Of a stretch of DNA of 64,000 bases, positions 8,345 to 17,860 are shown one piece after another (positions within the stretch are counted from its first letter, which is position 1; each line of letters starts with the position of its first letter). The stretch spans positions 62,001-126,000 of the forward strand of contig JANXSX010000195.1 in the NCBI GenBank assembly GCA_025356475.1, given 5' to 3'. The stretch is from Isosphaeraceae bacterium. Lineage in GTDB: Bacteria > Planctomycetota > Planctomycetia > Isosphaerales > Isosphaeraceae. The notes below the pieces were generated by a model, which searched no databases, had not been told where the DNA came from, and saw nothing but the letters and a program-made list of their open reading frames with translations. The translations under genes were made by a program, and so were the position numbers.

Positions 8345-9505
8345 TCACCCCCCGATCGGCACGAACTTGATGCAGACAGGTGAACCCACCGAGAGGGTCT
8401 GACCGGTCGGTTCAAGGGCCCCAGTCGTCTGATCGATCTTGAAGATTACCACGGAATTCGAACTCCCGTTCGCGGCGATCAGGAAATGTCCGGTTGGGTC
8501 GATGCCGAAATTCCTGGGGAACTTGCCCTGGGTTGGTACTTGCCCCTTGGCGGTGAGCTGTCCACTCTTGGAATCAACCGCGAAAACGGCGATGCTATCG
8601 TGTCCGCGATTCGAGCCGTAGACGAAGTTTCCTGAGGGGTGGACTTGGACCTCGGCAGTGGAGCTGTTCGACGTCACATCCGTAGGCAGGGTCGTGATCG
8701 TTTGAGTCTGGGAGAGCACCCCTTTGGCCGCATCATAATCGAACGCAACAACGGTGTTTGCCATTTCGTTGATCACGTAAGCATGCTTCCCATCAGGGCT
8801 GAAGGCAAAGTGCCGCGGCCCTGAACCCGGGGCGAGCTTGACGCTTGGGGGGTCGTTCGGGGTCAGCGTCCCGTGTGTCGTGTCGAGCTTGTAAACCAGA
8901 ATCTGATCGAGACCCAGGTCGGCTGCGACCGCGAACTTGCCAGCCGAGTCCGCGTTGATCGAATGGGCGTGGGGTTCACCCTGGCGCTGGGGGTTAACAC
9001 TCTTGCCGGAGTGCTGAACGAACGACGTTGCAGGCTTGAGCGAACCATCTTCACCGATCGGTAACGCGGTGACACTTCCTCCCCCGTAATTGGCCACGAG
9101 AGCGACCTTACCCGACGGATCCACGGAAATATGGCATGGGCCTGTCCCCTTGGACGACTGCCGGTTAATCAAGGTTAGCTCACCTGTGGCACTGTTGATC
9201 TTATAAGCAGAGACCGATCCGGCTTTGTCTCCACTGAAGTCGTTGATCTCACCAACAGCGTAGAGGTACTGGCGCGAGGGGTGTATCGCCAGGAACGACG
9301 GGTCAGACGTCTCAGCGACCAGGGTCGGATCGGTCATCTTACCTGTCTTGAGATCAAGAACAGATTGATAGATGCCCTTGCTGGGAGCCTTACTATAGGT
9401 CCCGATGTACACGCGAAACTTGGCTGGGGCTTCGACAGGTCCGGCGGCCGTGGCGGAGAGGCCCAGGATCGGCATCAAAACGCTACATAGCATCAGTCGA
9501 AGCAT
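8345..9505 (-). CDS. Lactonase family protein (seven-bladed beta-propeller), secreted
   Basis: A 386-residue protein of the 6-phosphogluconolactonase/carboxy-muconate cyclase propeller family. Repeated blade motifs are easy to see (VYIGTYSKAPSKGIY, FLAIHPSRQYLYAVGE, ISVDPSGKVALVANYGGGS, HFAFSPDGKHAYVINE, VQVHPSGNFVYGSNRG). The start at 9505 gives a signal peptide (LMLCSVLMPILGLSATAAG) and a good ribosome binding site (GAGGTGA a few bases upstream). A GTG at 9580 overlaps the stop of the upstream gene but would bury the signal peptide. It probably hydrolyses a sugar lactone in the periplasm. It follows the haem-binding gene on the same strand. Confidence 0.9.
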   Translation of the reverse strand: MLRLMLCSVLMPILGLSATAAGPVEAPAKFRVYIGTYSKAPSKGIYQSVLDLKTGKMTDPTLVAETSDPSFLAIHPSRQYLYAVGEINDFSGDKAGSVSAYKINSATGELTLINRQSSKGTGPCHISVDPSGKVALVANYGGGSVTALPIGEDGSLKPATSFVQHSGKSVNPQRQGEPHAHSINADSAGKFAVAADLGLDQILVYKLDTTHGTLTPNDPPSVKLAPGSGPRHFAFSPDGKHAYVINEMANTVVAFDYDAAKGVLSQTQTITTLPTDVTSNSSTAEVQVHPSGNFVYGSNRGHDSIAVFAVDSKSGQLTAKGQVPTQGKFPRNFGIDPTGHFLIAANGSSNSVVIFKIDQTTGALEPTGQTLSVGSPVCIKFVPIGG

Positions 9506-9576
9506 TGGCTCACCTCTGAGTATGGAGAGAATCTTGAGAAATACGTTATTATGAGACAGCATAGGTGTCAAAGGCC

Positions 9577-12500
9577 TCACATCCGTGACTTCAGAAAAGC
9601 CACAAGGTCGGCCAGGTCCTGAATGCTCAGTTGCTGGTCGAGGCCTGCCGGCATGATTGAGACCGAACCCGGGCGCATCTCTTCGATTTCGCTCCGAGGG
9701 ATCCTAACGACCTCGGTTGCGCTCGTGGCGAGAACAACGTCGTCGCGGCCATCATCCTTGACAAAACCATTAAACTGAGTACCGCCTTTGGTCGCCACAA
9801 GGAAGGGTTCATAGCTGCGAACGAAGCTCGCACTCGGATAAACGATCGACTCAAGTAAGTCGCGTTCTGCGCGGATCTTGCCGATACTTGAAAGTTCCGG
9901 CCCCACCTTGCCTCCGACATACCCCATCTGATGACACGTCAGGCACGAGGCCTTGGTCCCGTTGAAGACGATCTGTCCACGTCGAATATCGCCAGGACTG
10001 GCCTCAATCTGGGCCATCAACTCGCCAAGCTTCGCCTTGCGAGCTTCAAGCCCCTCGTCCAAGCTTTCGAGCAGAATCTTGGCGGCCAACTGGATTGGGG
10101 GACCGAACTTGACGATCGTCGGGTTCAGAATTTCCGCGCGAAGGGTCGATCGACCGGGCGACTGCTTGAGCGCGTCGATCAGCGCCATGCCGAGTCGTTC
10201 ATCGTTCGATCCCTCGAACGCTGGGAGTACGCGGGCAAGTTCGAGTGGGCCGACCTTACGGATGGCCTGGGCGAGTTCGGCCAGTTGCGCGGCACTCAAC
10301 GAGAGCTTGCCCAACGCATCGGCGGCAGCAAGCCGAAGCGGCACACTCTGGTCGTCGATCATCCGCTCAAGGGCGATCTCGAAAAGGTCGGCATCGAGTG
10401 TCGCTCCCCGACGCGGAATCGCCGCGAGTGCTTCGGCACTTGTTGATGGATCCTCCCAGCGCCGGGATGCGGTGAGCAACTGAGCTGTGATCGGTGCAGC
10501 CTGATCTGTGTTCAAGCCCCAGGCGCGGACCGTTCTCACGAGCGAGGCCCCATTTGCCCCGTCATCCTGAGCGACCGCCCCCCCGATTGCTTCGATCCAG
10601 GCCTTGGGAACCGGCTTCAATCCTGCATCGGCCATCGCAGCCAGGACCGTGAAACGCGAAGCGGGATCGGTGGTTCGGTCGTTGAGTGCTTCAGTAAGTA
10701 GGGTTTGGATGGCTTCGCTTTTGGCAAGCTTGGCGAGCATGGACGCGAGCGAAAGATCAACATCCTTTAGACCACGGACCCGGTCGAGCAGTGGTCCGGC
10801 CAGTTCGGGCCCCCACTCGGGATGGCGACCGGCGATCCAAGTTGCGATCTCCATCGATCGGAGGTCGGTCGAAGTCAGGTCGGCAATGATCTGCGTGGCT
10901 TTAATCGAGTCGCCACTCTGGTCAAGGGCGATCAGGATCGCGCGACGGACCGAGGGGGCCGCGTCTGCCAACCCTTTCATAAGCTCAGCGCCGTCACCGA
11001 TCTCGAGTAGAGCATAGGTGAGGGCATGAACAAGCCAGCGATCGTCGGCGCTGGCCGTTTTGAGCCGGGCCAGGATAGGGGCAATCGATCGACTGTCACC
11101 GATCCTTCCCAAAGCCTCGGCGGCACGTCGTGCGATCTGGGAATCTTCGCTCAAGACTGCCGCTTCGATTGCCGGTCGGCACTCGTCTGCGCGAAGTAAG
11201 CTCAACCCTTCAAGGGCGATCAATTTAACATGAGTCTCAGCCTCAGGGTCAGTCACAATCTGCTGGAGGCGTTGGCGAGCCTCCTTTGTGCCAACCCTCA
11301 CCGCTAACCAGGCGACCTCGCCGGCATGGTACGATGGTCTTCCAGTCGGCATGGGCAAAAGCCCTTGATCTCCCCGACGTTCAAGTTCGGCCAATGCCCG
11401 TTGCCGGACCGCTGGACGATTGAGCATGCGAGTACGCGTCTCAAGTTCCGACCTATCCACATCTTTCCAACCAAGTTTGAGTCCCCGGGGGTCGGCCACG
11501 TTGGGTACCCGATCCTTGCGGACTCGATAGATCGCACCAAAAACGTCGGGCTTTTCAATCTGCGAGGTCGGGCAGCACAGCTTGTACCAGCCTCCTGTAT
11601 CGACCACCAGCAAGCTTCCATCGGCATCTTCCAACACATCGGTGGGATGGAAGTCTTGGTCCGTGCCGACCAGGAAGTCGGTGTCGTCGGACGTGTAGCC
11701 AGCCCCCTGGCGATGGAGTCGATGACGAGTCACCTTCCGCATATTGAAGCAAGTGGCGAACAGGGTTTCCCGACTCGTTTCGTTCCAACTTTGGGTCTTC
11801 AGCCGCATCAAGCCACTGGGTGCCGCCGCCCCAAGCTGTGAGAGGACCGGCATCATCTCGGGGGTTGTGCGAGGATGATTCTCAATGACTCCATGGATCT
11901 TACCCCAGACACCGCCGTAAATCGCGTGGATCACACCGTCGCGTTTGCCATCGCCCGGATTTTGCAAGAATGTTGTGGTGAAGAAACGATCACCTGTGGT
12001 GCTGAAGGCAACTTCGACCGGGTTATCCATACCGCCGGTCATGACCGGTTCCAGACCCGTGCCATCGGGTCGGCAGCGAAAAATATGAGCGGCCTTCGTT
12101 ACGAGTGGTTTCTTGCCAGGCCTTGCATACGTCTGTTCGGCAAACGCCCCTTTCGCCCAGTAAATCCAACCGTCGGGGCCAAGATAGGGACCGTGCAAAT
12201 CGTTCGCGCAGCCGGTCAGGGTCTTGCCCTTGAACCATTCCTCACGTGTGTCGGCAACCCCGTCGTCATCAGTATCGGTCAACTTCCAGATCGAAGGAGG
12301 GGCGGCCACATAGAGCGACCCATCAAGCCACATCGCTCCTTCCGGAAACATCATCTTGTCGGCATAGACCACACTCTTGTCGAACTTTCCGTCCCCATCG
12401 ACATCTTCAAGACGAACGATCCGGTGGGTGGGGTTGGCAAGCTGCGTTTGAACCTTGTCGTTCGAACCCGAGGAGTCGGCCACATAGAGGCGACCCTGTT

Positions 12501-12669
12501 CGTCAAAGTCGGCAACGATCGGGCGGTCGACCAGCGGAGGACCCGCAACCAGTTCCAGCGAATAACCGTCGGGAAGCTTGAACGTTTTACCACTCACGGT
12601 GACCTCACCCGCCCAGGAGGGGAGAGCAGCGATCAACAGAGCGAACCCGATAACAATCCATTTAATCAT
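9577..12669 (-). CDS. PVC-type haem-binding CxxCH protein with propeller and HEAT repeats
   Basis: A 1030-residue secreted protein (signal peptide IVIGFALLIAALPSWAG). The N-terminal ~390 residues form a membrane-bound-dehydrogenase-like beta-propeller (YSLELVAGPPLVDRP, RLEDVDGDGKFD, PTDVLEDADGSLLVVDTGGWY). The middle carries helical HEAT-like repeats. The C-terminal ~130 residues hold the haem site CLTCH at 909-913 and the KVGPELSSIGK and SFVRSYEP blocks that define the Planctomycetes-Verrucomicrobia haem-binding domain. The protein likely oxidises a sugar or alcohol and passes electrons to its haem. The lactonase gene starts 71 bp after its stop, which suggests an oxidation-then-lactone-hydrolysis pair. 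Confidence 0.9.
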   Translation of the reverse strand: MIKWIVIGFALLIAALPSWAGEVTVSGKTFKLPDGYSLELVAGPPLVDRPIVADFDEQGRLYVADSSGSNDKVQTQLANPTHRIVRLEDVDGDGKFDKSVVYADKMMFPEGAMWLDGSLYVAAPPSIWKLTDTDDDGVADTREEWFKGKTLTGCANDLHGPYLGPDGWIYWAKGAFAEQTYARPGKKPLVTKAAHIFRCRPDGTGLEPVMTGGMDNPVEVAFSTTGDRFFTTTFLQNPGDGKRDGVIHAIYGGVWGKIHGVIENHPRTTPEMMPVLSQLGAAAPSGLMRLKTQSWNETSRETLFATCFNMRKVTRHRLHRQGAGYTSDDTDFLVGTDQDFHPTDVLEDADGSLLVVDTGGWYKLCCPTSQIEKPDVFGAIYRVRKDRVPNVADPRGLKLGWKDVDRSELETRTRMLNRPAVRQRALAELERRGDQGLLPMPTGRPSYHAGEVAWLAVRVGTKEARQRLQQIVTDPEAETHVKLIALEGLSLLRADECRPAIEAAVLSEDSQIARRAAEALGRIGDSRSIAPILARLKTASADDRWLVHALTYALLEIGDGAELMKGLADAAPSVRRAILIALDQSGDSIKATQIIADLTSTDLRSMEIATWIAGRHPEWGPELAGPLLDRVRGLKDVDLSLASMLAKLAKSEAIQTLLTEALNDRTTDPASRFTVLAAMADAGLKPVPKAWIEAIGGAVAQDDGANGASLVRTVRAWGLNTDQAAPITAQLLTASRRWEDPSTSAEALAAIPRRGATLDADLFEIALERMIDDQSVPLRLAAADALGKLSLSAAQLAELAQAIRKVGPLELARVLPAFEGSNDERLGMALIDALKQSPGRSTLRAEILNPTIVKFGPPIQLAAKILLESLDEGLEARKAKLGELMAQIEASPGDIRRGQIVFNGTKASCLTCHQMGYVGGKVGPELSSIGKIRAERDLLESIVYPSASFVRSYEPFLVATKGGTQFNGFVKDDGRDDVVLATSATEVVRIPRSEIEEMRPGSVSIMPAGLDQQLSIQDLADLVAFLKSRM

Positions 12670-12833
12670 AGGTGATGCTCTCGAAAATGGCTCAGGTAAG
12701 CAAGAATCGGTCGGACCATGGAGGAAGGTCCGACACGAGCGAGGTTGATATCAAGCTCGTGGTACGTGTCCAGAAACTGTTTATAGTCACGAACCATGTT
12801 CAAAGTTAGCGGGAGTGGAGTCCAATCCGTCAT
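12666..12833 (-). CDS. Possible small ORF (55 aa) overlapping the start of the haem-binding gene
   Basis: A short frame whose TGA overlaps the ATG of the haem-binding gene as ATGA. Its residues (LDTYHELDINLARVGPS and AYLSHFREHHL) look protein-like, but no ribosome binding site is visible before the ATG at 12833 and I know no such family. The rest of the stretch 12834-12960, between this frame and the aldo/keto reductase stop, shows nothing I can name. It may be a coupling leader peptide or chance. Confidence 0.25.
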   Translation of the reverse strand: MTDWTPLPLTLNMVRDYKQFLDTYHELDINLARVGPSSMVRPILAYLSHFREHHL

Positions 12834-12960
12834 CAGAAAACCCGACCTTGCCCGTCGTTGAGATTCGTGGGGCAAAGATCGAGCACACGAGTCCTGACAG
12901 TGGTTGAAGAGGTTTGCACGAACCACTGATCCTAACCCCGATGACAGGGGTGGGCAAGCG

Positions 12961-13920
12961 TCAGGCAGGGTTCGCGACCAGGAACGCTTCGATCTCGGCG
13001 ACTTCTTGAGTAGAGAGTCGAAACCCCGCCGCCCCAACAAGTTCCGCAAGTTGACCGGCCTTGCGGGCGCCGACGATTGCCCCGGTGATATTCGGATCAC
13101 GCAAAACCCAGGCAATCGCGACTTCGCCCGGCGTCTTGTCGTGTCGTAAACCGATGCCCCGAATCAGGTCGACCAAATGCAAGTTCCGGGTCAGGAGGGG
13201 CTCCTGATAACTCTTGTTCCGACGTCGGAAATCGTCTTCAGGGAAGTTGGCGACTCGCTCTCGCGTCACCCCTCCGCTCAGGATTCCCGAGCCCATCGGC
13301 GAGTACGAGATCACGCCGATGCCCGATCGACCAGCAAACGGGAGGATCTCCGCCTCGATCTTGCGGTTGAGCAGTGAATAATGGGGCTGGAGCGAGGTCA
13401 CAGGTGCGATCTTGTTGGCCCGTTCGAGCTGTCCAACACTGAAGTTCGACACCCCAATCCAGCGCACTTTCCCTTCCTTCTTCAGATCTGCGACGGTCGC
13501 CCAACCTTCTTCGATATCTTCATCAGGCTCGGGCCAGTGGATCTGGTAGAGGTCGATGGCATCGACCCGGAGTCTCTTGAGGCTAGCTTCGCATTCCTTG
13601 CGAATCGAGTCGGCTTTCAGCGACTTGGAGATCTCACGCTTCTCGTTCCAGACCATTTCGCACTTGGTGAACACGAAAGGCCGGTTCGCCAGACCATCAA
13701 GGGCCTTCGCCACCACCTCCTCCGAGTGTCCCAATCCATAGACAGGGGCGGTATCGATCCAATTGACGCCCAGGTCGATCGCTTCGTGAATCGCTGCGAT
13801 CGAGTCTTGATCATCCTGAGCACCCCAGCCGAACGCCCAGCCTCCCCCGCCGATCGCCCAGGCCCCAAATCCGATCGGGCTGATGTTCAGATCCGAATCT
13901 CCCAAGCGTCGCGTTTGCAT
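12961..13920 (-). CDS. Aldo/keto reductase
   Basis: A 319-residue NADPH-dependent reductase with the (beta/alpha)8-barrel family signatures. It starts MQTRRLGDSDLNISPIGFGAW. The catalytic Asp and Tyr are in WIDTAPVYGLGHSE, the Lys in FVFTKCEM and the His in DLYQIHWPEP; the cofactor segment is PGEVAIAWVLRDPNITGAIVGAR. The start at 13920 is where the family's conserved N-terminus begins; the longer frame to 14286 only adds arginine-rich sequence without homology. It likely reduces an aldehyde or ketone sugar derivative in the cytoplasm. It lies upstream of the haem-binding and lactonase genes on the same strand, though the ~290-bp gap argues against one tight operon. Confidence 0.92.
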   Translation of the reverse strand: MQTRRLGDSDLNISPIGFGAWAIGGGGWAFGWGAQDDQDSIAAIHEAIDLGVNWIDTAPVYGLGHSEEVVAKALDGLANRPFVFTKCEMVWNEKREISKSLKADSIRKECEASLKRLRVDAIDLYQIHWPEPDEDIEEGWATVADLKKEGKVRWIGVSNFSVGQLERANKIAPVTSLQPHYSLLNRKIEAEILPFAGRSGIGVISYSPMGSGILSGGVTRERVANFPEDDFRRRNKSYQEPLLTRNLHLVDLIRGIGLRHDKTPGEVAIAWVLRDPNITGAIVGARKAGQLAELVGAAGFRLSTQEVAEIEAFLVANPA

Positions 13921-14140
13921 CGGTTCATCGTCTCGGAGAAAAAGTGGTGTCTTCGGAACGATTCTAACAGAACCGGCTGCTCCACTCGAAGGGCTGCGTC
14001 GTTTTCTCGAGAAAACGAAGTCAGAGCCCCCGTCTGACCGCCGCTCCCGGCAGGGAAGTGGGACCGAGGGTCCACGTTCAGCTCTCGCATCGAGAGGAAA
14101 CGTCACTAGCATCCGAATTGTCAAAGACCGATCTGACGAA

Positions 14141-14926
14141 TCAGAGGAGTGGGTTGGGCTGCAAGGGATCTTCTCCAGCGGATGGTCCAGGAGGAGCTGG
14201 GGTTTCGCGATGATCCAACTCACTCTCGGACCCATCGTGAATTGCCGACCGACGCTCTTTTTCGAGGGCCTTGATCTGCCGCTCACTGCGAGCGACCTCG
14301 CGTTCGGCCTTAATTAGCAGGGCGTCCGAATCGAAAAACTCGCCCAACGCAGCCTTCGCCTGCATCTCTTTGTTCTGCGCTTCGAGAACTTTGGACAGCT
14401 CACTGAGGCGGATCAGTTCGCGTGTGAAGATCTCTTTCAAGTGCTTGCCTACTTGAAGATGCCTGTCCGAGGCATCTCGCGCGATCGTATCGGTACTGAC
14501 GACCGACGCCGTATCGGTCCACTCGTCCGGCGGTATGCCCAGGAGGCAAAGCGCTTTGACTCGATCGATGGAGGTCAATTCTCCACCGAACGTATCCGAG
14601 CTTACCTTTCGGATGAGATACGCCCATCGATCCATCAGGTAGAGGCAACCGTGATAGGTCGTTTTGAGTCTCGCGACCACTTGTCCAGGCTGCTTCTTAA
14701 GCTTGAGCGCCAGGGTCTCGACCCGATCACTTTGATCGACATCCCAGACTGTCGCAGCTCGATCTATGAGCCAGTTCCGCAGGGTCGCGACCCGCTCTTT
14801 CGAATTGGAAAGCCGCTCATGCTCGGTTTGGAGACAAAAATCCACCTGGCGAGCGGATCGTCGAGTGATTTCGGACGCAGGGATCGCTCCCGTCAGAGTG
14901 GCAATCGGTGACAAGGTCATCGTCAT
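14141..14926 (-). CDS. Hypothetical protein, largely helical
   Basis: About 261 residues starting from the ATG at 14926, which has GGGA about 8 bases upstream; a longer version from 14977 is possible. I do not recognise a named domain. The sequence is mostly charged helix. Blocks such as ITRRSARQVDFCLQTEHERL and LKLKKQPGQVVARLKTT look conserved, and residues ~195-240 (EAQNKEMQAKAAL, AEREVARSERQIKALEKE) could form a coiled coil. The C-terminus is Pro-rich. There is no signal peptide or membrane segment in the chosen form. It is divergent from the metallopeptidase gene, with about 257 bp between their starts. Function unknown. Confidence 0.7.
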   Translation of the reverse strand: MTMTLSPIATLTGAIPASEITRRSARQVDFCLQTEHERLSNSKERVATLRNWLIDRAATVWDVDQSDRVETLALKLKKQPGQVVARLKTTYHGCLYLMDRWAYLIRKVSSDTFGGELTSIDRVKALCLLGIPPDEWTDTASVVSTDTIARDASDRHLQVGKHLKEIFTRELIRLSELSKVLEAQNKEMQAKAALGEFFDSDALLIKAEREVARSERQIKALEKERRSAIHDGSESELDHRETPAPPGPSAGEDPLQPNPLL

Positions 14927-15183
14927 AATCCCATGAATAAGGTGCAGCATCGCACTTAACGAGATTACTATCGGCATACGGGACTTGATGCTTTGGGGAT
15001 TCTGGGCAATTTCGAGAAGATATTTTGGTCAGGTGCTTCTGAAGTTCGAAACGATGGCATATGAAGAGTCGGGATGGTTCGCCTGAGCCTGTCCGCCGGA
15101 CTCTTCCCTCTTTAGGTCATGCTTGCGACAATAATGAGTAGCATTGCTGTCCGCTCCATTGGTTCATTCGGGGAGACCCCACC

Positions 15184-16056
15184 ATGCGACTCGAAGGTCA
15201 GCGGGAGAGCGATAATGTTGAAGATCGGCGTGCGATGGGGCCGCAAACCGCGATGGCCGGTGGCAGCGTGCTCACGCTAGTGATTGTACTGGTCGGCATG
15301 TTCTTTGGTGTCGATCCTAGACTGATCATGGGATTCATGCAACAGGCTGGCCCCCCTCCTGGGGCACAGGCCGGGCCTCTGCCCGGTCAGCCGGGCGGAC
15401 CTGCCCCGATCAACGACGAGGGCTCGAAATTCGTAAAGATCATCCTCGCTGAGACCGAGGACGTCTGGAGCGAACTCTTCGCCGATATGGGGAAGACCTA
15501 TAAACAACCGATACTCGTGATCTTTTCTGAGAGTACCTCATCAGCGTGCGGGACAGGTGAGTCGGCCATGGGTCCGTTTTACTGTCCCGGCGACCAGAAA
15601 GTCTATATTGATCTTGCGTTTTACGACGAGCTGGCAAAAAAGTACAATGCCCCCGGCGACTTCGCCCAGGCATACGTGATTGCCCATGAGGTTGGCCACC
15701 ATGTCCAGAATCTGCTTGGGACGTCCCGAGAAGTTCAGCGGGCGCGACAGCAAGCGAGCCAAAAGGAAGGGAATCGACTCTCCGTGAAGATGGAACTCCA
15801 GGCCGATTTCTTGGCCGGTGTTTGGGCGCACCATGCGCAGCGGACGAAGGGGATTCTCGAAGAAGGCGACATTGAAAAGGGGATTCGCGCTGCTTCGGCG
15901 ATCGGTGACGATACGCTCCAGAGGCGCGGACAGGGTTACGTCGTTCCCGATTCGTTCACGCACGGAACTTCGGAACAACGCGTCAAGTGGTTCCTAAAGG
16001 GCTTCAAGACTGGTAGAATTGGAGATGGCGATACCTTTAATACTCCCGACTTGTGA
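15184..16056 (+). CDS. Neutral zinc metallopeptidase (YpfJ-like), membrane-anchored
   Basis: A 290-residue protein with a zinc-binding HEVGHH motif at residues 168-173 and further family blocks (ACGTGESAMGPFYCPGDQKVYIDL, MELQADFLAGVWAHHAQ). The N-terminus is short and charged and is followed by one membrane helix (SVLTLVIVLVGMFFG), then a Gly/Pro/Gln-rich linker, so the peptidase domain should face the periplasm. The ATG at 15184 has a strong GGGGAGA ribosome binding site. The C-terminal domain (GDDTLQRRGQGYVVPDSFTHGTSEQRVKWF) is typical. The family's substrate is not known. It stands alone; the gene downstream is convergent. Confidence 0.93.
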   Translation: MRLEGQRESDNVEDRRAMGPQTAMAGGSVLTLVIVLVGMFFGVDPRLIMGFMQQAGPPPGAQAGPLPGQPGGPAPINDEGSKFVKIILAETEDVWSELFADMGKTYKQPILVIFSESTSSACGTGESAMGPFYCPGDQKVYIDLAFYDELAKKYNAPGDFAQAYVIAHEVGHHVQNLLGTSREVQRARQQASQKEGNRLSVKMELQADFLAGVWAHHAQRTKGILEEGDIEKGIRAASAIGDDTLQRRGQGYVVPDSFTHGTSEQRVKWFLKGFKTGRIGDGDTFNTPDL

Positions 16057-16069
16057 TGCAATGAGCACA

Positions 16070-16101
16070 AATCAAGGGCTGGCAACGACCGGCCCTTGAT
16101 T
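16070..16101. terminator. Bidirectional terminator hairpin
   Basis: AATCAAGGGC at 16070-16079 pairs perfectly with GCCCTTGATT at 16092-16101 around a 12-base loop. It sits between the convergent metallopeptidase gene and the dipeptidase that ends the PKS operon. The A-rich and T-rich outer arms suit termination in both directions. Confidence 0.75.
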
Positions 16102-16107
16102 CCCGAT

Positions 16108-17169
16108 TCATTCCGGGAGGGTCTCCAAGAAGAACCTCGTCCAATTGCCGTGCATGATCGCTTCGATGTCGACGGGCGGATAGCCCCGGGTTTCGAGCAG
16201 ACCTGTCAGCTTTTGCAGATCCGTGATCGTGTTGACATCGGCAGGCGTTTGCTCAAAACCGTAGCCGCCGTCGAGATCGCTGCCGATCCCCACATGCCGA
16301 ACATTGCCCGAGAGCTGGCAGATATGGTCAATGTTCTCGACGGTTCGGTCGAGGGTAACCTCGGGCGTAGAAACACCCCGGACCCAGCCAGGCTGAAGCA
16401 TGACCGCATCGAACGCCATTCCCAAAACCCCATCGCGTTCGATGATGAATCGAATCATGTCGTCACTGAACTGCCGTTGCCAGTCGCAAAACTTGCGGGC
16501 ATTCTGATGACTCGCCAGGACCCTGCCATCGAACCGTTCCGCAACCTGCCAGAACGCTCGGTCGGACAGGTGAGTCATGTCGAGCGCGATCCCCAGCCTC
16601 TCGATATTCTTCAGGAGCGGGATCGCCTCTGCGGCCAAACCTGCCTCCGAACGAGTCCCGCCGCCATAACGGTTCGGGCCGTAGTGCGTGATGCCGATCG
16701 CACGAAGACCGTGCCCATACCACTCGTCGATGTGGTCGGGATCAAGAACCGGGTCGGCGCATTCCATGCTCAAGATATAGCCAAACGGACATGATGATGC
16801 GTTATTTGCTGCGAGCATCAGGTGCTTGCCCAAGTCATCCTTCGTACGGATCGCAACCATAAACCCCGACCGCTCCATCGCCCGATAGTACGAGAGATGG
16901 GCCATAGCCATCGCATAGCAGGCCTCCGGAGTGGTCCAACCGAACGCGTGGTTGATCGGCTGTTCAATGCGGGCGAGAACCGTTGCGAGGCCAACCGCAA
17001 CCTCAGCCTTCCGGAGTTCCGGAAAGCTCAACGTGTTGGTGCATCGACCCGGTTCGGTCATACCCAGCATTAACTCTTGGGCCCGGATCTCCGCGACAGC
17101 CATTCGTAAGTCACGGTTCCAATCGACCCCGTTCAAACCTAGGTCGAGGTGGGCATCAAAGATCATCAT
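16108..17169 (-). CDS. Membrane dipeptidase, peptidase family M19
   Basis: A 353-residue zinc dipeptidase related to renal dipeptidase. Metal-site motifs are present in order: DAHLDLG (HxD) at residues 5-11, the bridging Glu in SMECADP, two histidines in DMTHLSDRAFW and VLASHQNAR, and Asp in GIGSDLDGGYG. M19 enzymes cut dipeptides, often those with a D-residue at the C-terminus. Here there is no signal peptide, so it may act in the cytoplasm. It starts 25 bp after the ABC ATPase stop and is the last gene of the long PKS operon, ended by the hairpin at 16070-16101. Whether it takes part in the pathway or just shares the transcript is open. Confidence 0.9.
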   Translation of the reverse strand: MMIFDAHLDLGLNGVDWNRDLRMAVAEIRAQELMLGMTEPGRCTNTLSFPELRKAEVAVGLATVLARIEQPINHAFGWTTPEACYAMAMAHLSYYRAMERSGFMVAIRTKDDLGKHLMLAANNASSCPFGYILSMECADPVLDPDHIDEWYGHGLRAIGITHYGPNRYGGGTRSEAGLAAEAIPLLKNIERLGIALDMTHLSDRAFWQVAERFDGRVLASHQNARKFCDWQRQFSDDMIRFIIERDGVLGMAFDAVMLQPGWVRGVSTPEVTLDRTVENIDHICQLSGNVRHVGIGSDLDGGYGFEQTPADVNTITDLQKLTGLLETRGYPPVDIEAIMHGNWTRFFLETLPE

Positions 17170-17194
17170 CCGTTTTGTCCCTCTGGCAATTTAG

Positions 17195-17860
17195 TTATGT
17201 ATTGACGATCAGGCCATCTTTCATGATGATAACTCGATCCGCAGAGGCTGCGACTTCGGGACTATGCGTCACCATGATCAAGGTCAGGCCATGCTGCTGT
17301 CGCAACCTAGCCAAAAGTGTAAGCACTTCCGCCTGGTTCTGGCTATCGAGATTACCCGTCGGCTCATCCGCCAGGATCAATTTGGGCTGATTCGCCAATG
17401 CACGTGCAATCGCCACCCGCTGGCGTTCGCCGACCGAGAGCCTGGTCGTCCGCTGATTCACCCGGTGTGCCAGCCCAACATCGTCAAGTAGGGACAACGC
17501 GCGATTTTCACGGGCCTTCCGTGAAAGATCCGACTCAAACATCGGAATCTGAACATTCTCGACTGCGGAAAGCGTACCGATTAGGTGAAATGACTGAAAC
17601 ACGAAGCCAAGTTGACGGGCTCGGAATGCGTCGATATTGAGGCCCGCGAGTGGCTTTCCCTCGAAGAAAACCTCGCCAGACGTTGGGCGATCGAGTCCCC
17701 CCAAGAGGTGCAACAAGGTCGTCTTGCCCGACCCACTCGCCCCCATGATCGCCAGCGATTCACCGGCCTGGACCTGTATCGAAACACCCCGAAGAGCGCG
17801 GACATCGCCATCAGGAAAGGTTCGTGTGAGCGCTTCTCCCCTTAAGATGAACTCAGTCAT
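17195..17860 (-). CDS. ABC transporter ATP-binding protein, LolD/MacB type
   Basis: A 221-residue ATPase of the FtsE/LolD/MacB class. Walker A (GASGSGKTT, about residues 39-47), a signature loop that reads LSVGERQRVA instead of the usual LSGGE, Walker B and the following segment (LILADEPTGNLDSQ) and the H-loop (VTHSPEVA) are all present. Its start overlaps the end of the FtsX-like permease gene by 8 bp, so the two should form one complex. Such transporters do mechanical work: they extract lipids or lipoproteins from the inner membrane or drive periplasmic export, and are not classical importers. In this operon a role in moving the lipid product outward is likely but inferred. Confidence 0.93.
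   Translation of the reverse strand: MTEFILRGEALTRTFPDGDVRALRGVSIQVQAGESLAIMGASGSGKTTLLHLLGGLDRPTSGEVFFEGKPLAGLNIDAFRARQLGFVFQSFHLIGTLSAVENVQIPMFESDLSRKARENRALSLLDDVGLAHRVNQRTTRLSVGERQRVAIARALANQPKLILADEPTGNLDSQNQAEVLTLLARLRQQHGLTLIMVTHSPEVAASADRVIIMKDGLIVNT

Noticed and set aside
13883-14317. 144-aa plus-strand ORF between the aldo/keto reductase and the hypothetical gene
   Set aside because: It overlaps both minus-strand genes and has a basic, low-information composition. A longer N-terminus of the aldo/keto reductase to 14286 was rejected for the same reason.
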